Below are positions 5,539 through 11,046 of a stretch of 11,046 nt of DNA, one piece after another. The notes under the pieces were generated by a model. That model had not been told where the DNA came from. It saw only the letters and a list, made by a program, of their open reading frames with translations, and ran no database searches. Source of the DNA: Nodosilinea sp. BSH.14 (GTDB taxonomy: Bacteria > Cyanobacteriota > Cyanobacteriia > Phormidesmidales > Phormidesmidaceae); contig JALQST010000065.1 of the NCBI GenBank assembly GCA_023264315.1, positions 1-11,046 of the forward strand, written 5' to 3'. The first letter of the stretch is position 1; the number at the start of each line of letters is the position of its first letter. The position numbers were made by a program, and so were the translations under genes.

Positions 5539-6882
5539 GTGAAAACGACGCTCGTTCAATCCCTTAGTCCTTGGATAGATTGCACCATGCTGACCTCCGT
5601 GACCTCACCTCATCCCCAGGCGATACCGTGCCAGCACCCAATACCTGGGGCTTGGGCGTGGGAGTCCTGCGAGTCGGCGGGGCAGTTGCAGCTCATGGGG
5701 GTGGTACAGCGCTGGGGAGCGGCGGGGGGGTGGCTAGTCGAGGCGACGGCGATTTCTGACACGGATCCGCACTCGAAACTGGATAGCGCCCGAGATCCCC
5801 ACTCCACCGCCACCGCTGGGCCCAATCCCTACGGGATGTCCTATGCCGTGGTGGCTCCCGGAGTATCCACGACGGCTTTGCCCCAGGTTCAAGGGTTAAC
5901 CTCGGCGGCGTTTTTGGCCCAGATCATCCCCCTAGCCCACGCCCGTCAGTCGGAGGAGTGGGCCTTTTACCAGCGATCTCCCGATCCTGACCAGGGCTGG
6001 ATCGAAGGGCTGATCTTCCGCCTTGCACCCAGTACCCCCTGGATGTCTCTGCTGCTGTGGTTTCCCGACAGCCCAGAATCTGGGGGATCTGGCGTGACCG
6101 ATTCAGACAGCCCCAGCCTAGATCGGGAAGGACAATGGGGAAGAACGGATCGGCTGCTGTCTGAGGTGGCCCCGTTGCGAACGGCCCTGCGGTTGGATCA
6201 AGCCGCCCAGCGCCAACGCCAGCAGGTGGCCCACTACCAGCACATCCTGCGGAACTTGGAACACCAACTGCGCCACCCCCTGGCCATGGTGCATCTCTAT
6301 GCCGCCAATTTGCAAAACGAGCTAACCCAAGACCAGGATCGTCAGCAGGCCCAAATTATCCGGGACGCCGTGGGCCATCTCAGCGAGCATCTGACGGAGT
6401 TGATCGCCGGGTGCCAACGTTCCCAGGTGCGGTGGGAACCCTGCGGGGTGGCGTCGCTGTGGGCCGAGGCATGGCAGGGGGTGCAACCGCTGGCCCAGGC
6501 CCAGGGGGTCAGCCTTGCTGTGCCCAACCAGCCTCTCACCCTTTGGGGAGACCGGGCGCAGTTGGTGCAGGCGTTCACCAATTTGCTCCACAATGCCCTC
6601 TACTTTAGCCCGCCCCAGGGGCAGATCACCGCCCAATGGCAAGGCTTCCAGCGGGAGGTGGTGATCACCCTGGCGGATCAAGGGCCGGGGCTATCCCCCA
6701 GCGATCTGCAAAACCTGTTTCGGCCCTACTATTCCAATCGGCCCCAGGGCAGCGGCCTGGGGCTCACCATTACCCGCCAGATTGTGCAACAGCACGGCGG
6801 CAAACTCTGGGCCGAAAACCTGCCCCAGGGCGGTGCTCAATTTTCCCTGGTGTTGCCCCTGGCCCCAGCCCAAAAAGGGTGA
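5539..6882 (+). CDS. Soluble sensor histidine kinase linked to the CIS locus
   Basis: A 447-residue histidine kinase. The H-box is LEHQLRHPLAMV with H242 as phosphoacceptor. The catalytic ATPase domain follows with N-box LLHNALYFSP (N352), G1 box ADQGPGLS (379-386), F-box LFRPYYS (393-399) and G2 box GSGLGLTITRQIV (404-416). Residues 1-225 are not a domain I recognise. No membrane helix or signal peptide is visible, so sensing is probably cytoplasmic, although a GAF-like fold at about 45-215 broken by Pro/Ser/Asp-rich linkers (73-97, 177-200) is possible. A coiled stretch (RLDQAAQRQRQQVAHYQ) leads into the H-box. The GTG start at 5539 has no clear Shine-Dalgarno; ATG 5587 is an alternative. 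It precedes a response regulator by about 80 bp and very likely phosphorylates it. Confidence 0.9.
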   Translation: MKTTLVQSLSPWIDCTMLTSVTSPHPQAIPCQHPIPGAWAWESCESAGQLQLMGVVQRWGAAGGWLVEATAISDTDPHSKLDSARDPHSTATAGPNPYGMSYAVVAPGVSTTALPQVQGLTSAAFLAQIIPLAHARQSEEWAFYQRSPDPDQGWIEGLIFRLAPSTPWMSLLLWFPDSPESGGSGVTDSDSPSLDREGQWGRTDRLLSEVAPLRTALRLDQAAQRQRQQVAHYQHILRNLEHQLRHPLAMVHLYAANLQNELTQDQDRQQAQIIRDAVGHLSEHLTELIAGCQRSQVRWEPCGVASLWAEAWQGVQPLAQAQGVSLAVPNQPLTLWGDRAQLVQAFTNLLHNALYFSPPQGQITAQWQGFQREVVITLADQGPGLSPSDLQNLFRPYYSNRPQGSGLGLTITRQIVQQHGGKLWAENLPQGGAQFSLVLPLAPAQKG

Positions 6883-6963
6883 TGGCGGCGATGGTGAGAG
6901 GGTTCTCCTCCCGGCCTGGTGCTGTTTCCTTCGTTCTGCCTTGGTCGTTGTTTCCGCTGGTCT

Positions 6964-7641
6964 ATGGATACCCCTGCTCCCATTTCTCTGCTGTTGGTGG
7001 ATGATTCCCAGCCCTTTCGCCAGGGGCTACGAACGCTGCTGGATTTCTATAACGCCAGCGCCTCGCCCCCGGTGGTGGTGGTGGGGGAGGCCGTGACCGC
7101 ACCCCAGGCCATTAAACTGGCCCAAACCCAGCGCCCCAACCTGATGCTGCTGGATATGGAACTGGCCCAGGGGGATGGCCTCGGTGTTCTTGGCCACCTG
7201 CGGGAGTTGCCCCAGGCTCCCCGGGTGCTGGTGCTGTCGGTGCATCGGGAGGATGAGTGGGTATTTCGGGCGATGCAGGCCGGAGCCCAGGGCTATGTGT
7301 GCAAAGACCGGGTGGCGGATCAGCTCATTACCGCCATCACAACGGTGCTGCGGGACGAGATCTACCTGTCGCCCCAACTGGCGGCCAGCTTCTTTCGGCT
7401 GTTTCGGTTCTACGGTGGTCAACCTCGGCACAGTGACCACACCGTCCACCTCACGGATCGGGAACAGGAGGTGCTGCACTGGCTGGTGCAGGGCGCGTCC
7501 AACGATGCCATTGCCCGCCATCTCCATGTCACGGTGGCCACGGTGAAGGCTCACCTGACGGGGATTTTTGAAAAACTCAACGTCACCAGCCGCACCCAGG
7601 CCATCGTCAAAGCCCTCAAACTCGGACTGGTTTCCGCATGA
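6964..7641 (+). CDS. NarL/FixJ-family response regulator with LuxR-type HTH
   Basis: A 225-residue regulator using ATG 6964 (MDTPAPISLLLVDDSQPF). A GTG at 6919 in frame would add 15 residues unlike a receiver domain, so the shorter start is preferred, although no Shine-Dalgarno is seen. The receiver domain is complete: acidic pair D13-D14, phosphoacceptor D64 in LMLLDMELAQGDGL, S92 in VLSVH and K114 in YVCKD. The C-terminal LuxR/GerE helix-turn-helix runs about 163-214, with LTDREQEVLHWLVQGASN, then VATVKAHLTGIFEKLNV and the SRTQAI end. It is thus a DNA-binding transcription factor, probably activated by the kinase encoded just upstream. Its last codons overlap the next gene by 4 bp, tying it translationally to a CIS component. 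The likely targets are promoters in 4841-5538. Confidence 0.95.
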   Translation: MDTPAPISLLLVDDSQPFRQGLRTLLDFYNASASPPVVVVGEAVTAPQAIKLAQTQRPNLMLLDMELAQGDGLGVLGHLRELPQAPRVLVLSVHREDEWVFRAMQAGAQGYVCKDRVADQLITAITTVLRDEIYLSPQLAASFFRLFRFYGGQPRHSDHTVHLTDREQEVLHWLVQGASNDAIARHLHVTVATVKAHLTGIFEKLNVTSRTQAIVKALKLGLVSA

Positions 7642-8927
7642 GCAACCACCTCGCCATTGCCACCGTCACTGCCGTCCTCCAGCGCACCCTCCAGGCCAGT
7701 GTGCAGCGCCATGTGGAGTCGGTGCGAATCTCCACCATCGCCCCCCACCGGATTGGCCAGGGCACCCCCGAAACGGGCATCAACCTGTTTCTCTACCACG
7801 TCAGCCGCAACAACGCCCTGAAAAACCCCGACGCCCTCGCCCAACGTGCCCGCAACAAGCGCACCCCCTGGCGACAGGCGGCCCTGGAACTGCACTATAT
7901 GCTGAGTTTCTATGGCAATGAGGCGGAACTCGAACCCCAGCGGTTGATGGGCAGCGTCGTCCGCACCTTCAACGACCGCACCACGCTGTCTACCCAGCTC
8001 ATCCAAGACACCCTGAACGATTCCACCTTTAGTTATCTGGATCAGTCTGACCTCTCCCAGCAGGTGCAGGAACTTCAGATCACGCCCGAGGACTTGTCCT
8101 TAGATGACCTGTCGAAGGTGTGGTCGGTGTTTTTTCAAACCCCCTACACCCTCTCCATGGGCTACAAGGTGATGGCCGTCGTCATCAATGGCGAAGACCC
8201 GGCGGAACGGGCACTGTACGTACGGGAGCGGCCCATCCAAGGCATTGCCCCCTTCCCCAGTCGGCCCCAGGTGGATCGCATCCTCGCCCAGGACGGCCCC
8301 TACCACCCCATCCTGCCTACCACCTGCCTCCAGATCCAGGGCCACCACCTGAAAGGCCCACACACCCGAATTCGCCTAGGCTACCCCGATCTCGTCCCCC
8401 AGGATCTGGTGCCCCAAGACCTCACGGACGACGTTCTCAGCCTGCCCCTGGCCACCGTGCCCACCCTGCGAGCGGGGATTCAAAGCCTCCAGGTAGTCCA
8501 CCACCGAGATACCCTCCACCACGCCACAGAACCCGCCGCCCTCAGCCTGGGACTGAGTTCCAGTCCGGCCCCCTTCACCCTGTGCCCCCTGGTGCAGGCC
8601 ATCCAGGTGGAGGACATCCTTGATCACGACGGCGACACCTGCGCCGCCTGCCTCGCCCTCACCGTTAGCCCCCCCGTGGGAGCCCGCCAAGGGGTAATGC
8701 TCTCCCTCTACGAATGGTCTACCCAGGAGCCCGCCAGCTATCTGGTGGACGTGCCCCCCCGCGACCAGGACAGCGACCATCTGCTGATCACCGTCCGAGG
8801 CATCCAACCGGGTACCTACCTCGTCCGCCTAATTGTGGATGGAGCCGAAAGCCCCCTCGACATTGACTCCGACCCCAGCAGCCCCACCTACCAGTGGTAT
8901 GCCCAACCCCGCATCGCCATCGCCTAG
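7638..8927 (+). CDS. Long DUF4255 (Pvc16-type) protein with C-terminal beta domain
   Basis: A 429-residue protein whose N-terminal ~190 residues are a DUF4255/Pvc16 N-terminal-type domain: ATVTAVLQRTLQ (8-19), INLFLYHVSRNNALKN (48-63), the family core WRQAALELHYMLSFYGNEAE (78-97), LEPQRLMGSVVRTF, then SLDDLSKVWSVFFQTPYTLS (154-173). A Pro/Gln linker region includes a duplicated DLVPQ (251-260). The remaining part (225-429) is strand-rich and may hold Ig/TIG-like modules, ending with GTYLVRLIVDGAESPL (392-407). This long form is the more typical architecture in CIS clusters. ATG overlaps the regulator stop as ATGA, so expression is probably coupled. It may cap the particle together with, or instead of, the short paralog at 4307-4840. 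The following gene is convergent. Confidence 0.85.
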   Translation: MSNHLAIATVTAVLQRTLQASVQRHVESVRISTIAPHRIGQGTPETGINLFLYHVSRNNALKNPDALAQRARNKRTPWRQAALELHYMLSFYGNEAELEPQRLMGSVVRTFNDRTTLSTQLIQDTLNDSTFSYLDQSDLSQQVQELQITPEDLSLDDLSKVWSVFFQTPYTLSMGYKVMAVVINGEDPAERALYVRERPIQGIAPFPSRPQVDRILAQDGPYHPILPTTCLQIQGHHLKGPHTRIRLGYPDLVPQDLVPQDLTDDVLSLPLATVPTLRAGIQSLQVVHHRDTLHHATEPAALSLGLSSSPAPFTLCPLVQAIQVEDILDHDGDTCAACLALTVSPPVGARQGVMLSLYEWSTQEPASYLVDVPPRDQDSDHLLITVRGIQPGTYLVRLIVDGAESPLDIDSDPSSPTYQWYAQPRIAIA

Positions 8928-8929
8928 GG

Positions 8930-10105
8930 TCAGTCGTCCTCCCACAGGCGGCGGCGGCTGGGGCCTTTGAGGCGGTCGTGGGTATCACGTAGCAGGGTGG
9001 GAATATTGAGGGTTTCGGGGCAGCGGGGCAGGCAGTCGCCGCAGTCGGTGCAGCGGTTGGCCCGACGGCCTGGGAACCAGTGGCCCGCGTTCTCAAACAT
9101 GCGGTAGCGATATTCCCCAAAGCCTTGCATGTCGTAGGCCAGGGCCAGGGTACGGAGGCGCAGGACTTCGGGAATGTGAATCTCCTCCGGGCAGGGCAGA
9201 CAGGCGTAGCACTGGCGGCAGAGGTCGGTACCCAGGACAGTGGCGGGATGTTGATCCAATCGTTGCAGGGCTTCGGCTTCGGCGGCGGTGAGGGGATCGG
9301 TGCGGTGGGCTAGTGCCGTCAAAAAATCCAGTTCCTCAGGACGGGCTGGGCCGACGCTGAGGGTGGTGATGGCCGGTTGGCTCAGCAGCCAGCGGTAGGT
9401 GAGAAACAGCGGATCGAAGGGCCGACACACCTGACGCAGGGTGTCCGGTGGGGTATAGAGCATTCCGCCCTTGTCGCCGGGGGAGATGATGAACACGCCA
9501 AGGTCTAAGGCCTGGGCGAGGTCCATCAGCGGGGCATGGCGCTGGAAAAAGTAGTAGTAGTGCAGCAGCACAAAGCTGAACAGGCCCGTTTCCATAGCCG
9601 CTTGAATCACCTCGCGGGGGCCGTGGGTGGAAAAGCCCACATGGCCAATTTTCCCTTCGGCCTGGGCCTCGGCCACGGCGGCCATGCAGCCCTTGGGATC
9701 CTGCACCCAGGCCAGGTGGTCGGGCGTATTCAGGCCGTGGATGGCGAGGCAGTCTACCCGTTTTACCCGCAGCCGTTCTAGGGAATCCGCTAGGGCCTGG
9801 GCCATAGCCTCCCGGCTGGGCTGGGGCGGAATTTTGGTGGTGAGGATGAGATCCTGGGGCTGGCCGCGTCGGTGCAGCCAGTCCCCCAGCCAGCGCTCAC
9901 TTGGCCCATAGCCCCGGGCTGTTTCGATGTGGTTGATGCCCAAATCCAGCGCCCGTTCTAGGGTGGCGGCAAAGGTGTTTGGATGATCCAATCCGCGCAT
10001 GGTGCCCAGGGAAAAGACGGACAGGCGCAGTTCGGTTTGGCCAAACCGCCGATAGGACATGGGTGGCGGCGTAGAATCCTGGGCCATGGCAGAGGGAGCC
10101 GTCAC
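8930..10105 (-). CDS. Aldo/keto reductase with two C-terminal 4Fe-4S motifs
   Basis: A 391-residue NAD(P)H-dependent oxidoreductase-like protein. Residues 17-285 are the TIM-barrel aldo/keto reductase domain: YRRFGQTELRLSVFSLGTMR, GINHIETARGYGPSE (57-70), TTKIPP (89-94) and CLAIHGLN (119-126). The usual catalytic Asp position is Glu61 here; Tyr66, Lys91 and His123 are kept. The C-terminal part has CxxCxxCxxCP (C296, C299, C302, C305) and CxxCxxCxxxCP (C352, C355, C358, C362), which should bind two 4Fe-4S clusters. Substrate is unknown. GTG 10105 lies 3 bp past the nuclease stop codon; ATG 10087 or 10060 are alternatives, and none has a Shine-Dalgarno. It probably shares a transcript with the nuclease gene upstream and meets the DUF4255 gene end-on with 2 bp between. 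Confidence 0.92.
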   Translation of the reverse strand: MTAPSAMAQDSTPPPMSYRRFGQTELRLSVFSLGTMRGLDHPNTFAATLERALDLGINHIETARGYGPSERWLGDWLHRRGQPQDLILTTKIPPQPSREAMAQALADSLERLRVKRVDCLAIHGLNTPDHLAWVQDPKGCMAAVAEAQAEGKIGHVGFSTHGPREVIQAAMETGLFSFVLLHYYYFFQRHAPLMDLAQALDLGVFIISPGDKGGMLYTPPDTLRQVCRPFDPLFLTYRWLLSQPAITTLSVGPARPEELDFLTALAHRTDPLTAAEAEALQRLDQHPATVLGTDLCRQCYACLPCPEEIHIPEVLRLRTLALAYDMQGFGEYRYRMFENAGHWFPGRRANRCTDCGDCLPRCPETLNIPTLLRDTHDRLKGPSRRRLWEDD

Positions 10106-10108
10106 GGG

Positions 10109-10627
10109 TTAGCTATCAAAGGCGTCGTTGCTGGTGGAGGGACGCCCCCCCCGCTGAATGAAATCCGATGGGCTGAGGTTGGCCAAAAAGGCTTGAAAAG
10201 CTTGCTTTTCGGCTTCGTCCGCATCCCGATCTACGGGTATCGAGGCCTCGGCCACCACCTCTTCCATCACCCAAATCGGCGCATCCAGGCGCAGGGCAAT
10301 GGCGATGGCATCGCTGGGGCGGGCATCCAGTTCGCGGCGGGTTTCGCCCTTGGCAAGGGTGAGCAGGGCGTAGAAGGTGTTGTCTCGCAGGGCGTGGATG
10401 ACCACCCGCTCTAGGGTCATCTCCCAGTCTTCAATCAGGTTGACAAAGAGATCGTGGGTGAGGGGACGGGGGGACACTTGGTTTTCCAAGGCTCCAATAA
10501 TCGATCCGGCCTGCTCTCGGCTAATGTAGATCGGAAGCTGTCGCCGCTCCGTGATATCCCGCAGGAGAATCACAGGGCTACGCGATACCGCATCAAGGGC
10601 GATCCCGGCGACTTTCATTTCAATCAT
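10109..10627 (-). CDS. Bifunctional nuclease family protein (DUF151)
   Basis: A 172-residue protein of the bifunctional nuclease (BFN/DUF151) family; characterised members have been reported to cut both DNA and RNA, but the role in cyanobacteria is unclear. The family pattern is complete: MKVAGIALDAVSRSPVILLR (4-23), LPIYISREQAGSI (31-43), RPLTHDLF (54-61), YALLTL (86-91) and DARPSDAIAIALRL (101-114), followed by IWVMEEVV. The last 40 residues are a variable charged tail. ATG 10627 has GAGG about nine bases upstream. It is divergent from a riboflavin synthase gene, an arrangement I recall from other cyanobacteria but cannot check here, and 3 bp ahead of the reductase gene, with which it very likely forms an operon. 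Confidence 0.93.
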   Translation of the reverse strand: MIEMKVAGIALDAVSRSPVILLRDITERRQLPIYISREQAGSIIGALENQVSPRPLTHDLFVNLIEDWEMTLERVVIHALRDNTFYALLTLAKGETRRELDARPSDAIAIALRLDAPIWVMEEVVAEASIPVDRDADEAEKQAFQAFLANLSPSDFIQRGGRPSTSNDAFDS

Positions 10628-10654
10628 TGGCTTAGCCTCTTGGCTCCAGGGATG

Positions 10655-10695
10655 GGCAGGATAGACCCCCTGCCTCGGGGTATGCCCGCAGGGTC
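10655..10695. other. GC-rich region with two mutually exclusive stems
   Basis: GGCAGG (10655-10660) can pair with CCTGCC (10669-10674). Alternatively GACCC (10664-10668) pairs with GGGTC (10691-10695), with an inner CGGG/CCCG stem (10675-10678 and 10684-10687). The two folds cannot coexist. The stretch lies 28-68 bases before the nuclease ATG, so it would be in that gene's leader, or upstream of the riboflavin synthase promoter. No function is known; the rest of 10628-10845 shows no gene and no clear promoter. Confidence 0.3.
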
Positions 10696-10845
10696 TGGAT
10701 CAGCACAGGGTAGACTAAAATCAAAAATCAGCCTTCTGCTAACTCAGTATGCCCTGATCCTAACCTCCCTGGGCGATCCTGGATCTGAGTTTTTCAGAGC
10801 GCTCGACATTTCTCGACGGCATCGCTATCCCTACGCTCTCCCACC

Positions 10846-11046
10846 ATGTTCACTGGACTGATTCAGGCCATGGGTCGTCTGTCCCATAGCGGCAGTGGCC
10901 AGCTCACCCTCCACTACCCCACCCCCACCCATCCCCTGCTGGCGGATATCACCCTGGGCGACAGCATCGCCGTCGATGGCATTTGCCTGACGGTGGAAAC
11001 CCTGCTGCCCCAGGGCTTTGTGGCGGCGGTCTCCCCCGAAACCCTA
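10846..11046 (+). CDS. ribE: Riboflavin synthase alpha chain (5' part only)
   Basis: The first 67 codons of riboflavin synthase, which makes riboflavin by dismutation of 6,7-dimethyl-8-ribityllumazine. The start MFTGLIQAMGRL is the hallmark N-terminus of the family (MFTGIIxxxG). It is followed by a barrel with LGDSIAVDGICLTVETL (37-53), containing the conserved S-x-A-V-x-G-x-C-L-T-V core, and VSPETL where the family has a ligand-contacting S-x-E-T. The full protein is usually about 200-220 residues as two similar barrels, so roughly two thirds lies beyond the right edge. ATG 10846 has no clear Shine-Dalgarno. No FMN-riboswitch pattern is visible upstream. The gene is also called ribC in some bacteria. 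Confidence 0.95.
   Translation, partial: MFTGLIQAMGRLSHSGSGQLTLHYPTPTHPLLADITLGDSIAVDGICLTVETLLPQGFVAAVSPETL

Noticed and set aside
6919..6963. Longer response-regulator start at GTG 6919
   Set aside because: The extra 15 residues (MLFPSFCLGRCFRWS) do not resemble a receiver N-terminus; the ATG at 6964 begins right where the family normally starts.
8920..8935. Bidirectional terminator between the convergent DUF4255 and reductase genes
   Set aside because: Only 2 bp separate the stop codons, and no hairpin with a T-run is visible there.
10628..10845. FMN riboswitch upstream of riboflavin synthase
   Set aside because: I could not find the conserved RFN-element core (such as GGGGCAGGGTGAAA) or its multi-stem layout.

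Overview
The window looks like chromosomal DNA from a GC-rich cyanobacterium, possibly a filamentous Leptolyngbya/Nodosilinea-like lineage. The evidence is indirect. Tail-like genes have relatives in cyanobacterial contractile injection systems, intergenic GTAGGG/ACCCTACG-type palindromes and a CCCCACT heptamer array are of cyanobacterial style, and an iron-sulfur aldo/keto reductase carries the HIETARGYG signature I associate with cyanobacteria. I saw no HIP1 octamer (GCGATCGC), so the genus stays open.

Left half, minus strand, read from 4840 down to the left edge: an operon for the tail-like part of an extracellular or thylakoid-anchored contractile injection system (eCIS/tCIS). The order is a short DUF4255/Pvc16-type terminator protein, one sheath protein, three paralogous tube proteins, and two paralogous tail-assembly proteins, the second cut by the window edge. 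There is no capsid, terminase, integrase or lysis gene, so this is not an ordinary prophage. Spike, baseplate, ATPase and cargo genes are expected beyond position 1. Gene junctions carry repeats: two hairpins between sheath and first tube gene, a palindromic cyanobacterial-type repeat after the third tube gene, and a heptamer array filling the gap between the two assembly genes.

Centre: a divergent non-coding region of about 700 bp (4841-5538) holds inverted repeats and a candidate promoter. A plus-strand operon follows: a soluble histidine kinase with an unassigned N-terminal half, a NarL/LuxR-type response regulator, and a second, longer DUF4255 protein that overlaps the regulator by 4 bp (ATGA). 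A two-component system thus appears co-transcribed with an injection-system part and divergent from the structural operon, which suggests that it controls assembly of the machine.

Right part: housekeeping genes. An aldo/keto reductase with two C-terminal 4Fe-4S motifs and a DUF151 bifunctional nuclease form a tight minus-strand pair. The start of riboflavin synthase (alpha chain) runs off the right edge on the plus strand. The CIS locus ends abruptly, because the long DUF4255 gene and the reductase converge with 2 bp between their stop codons.
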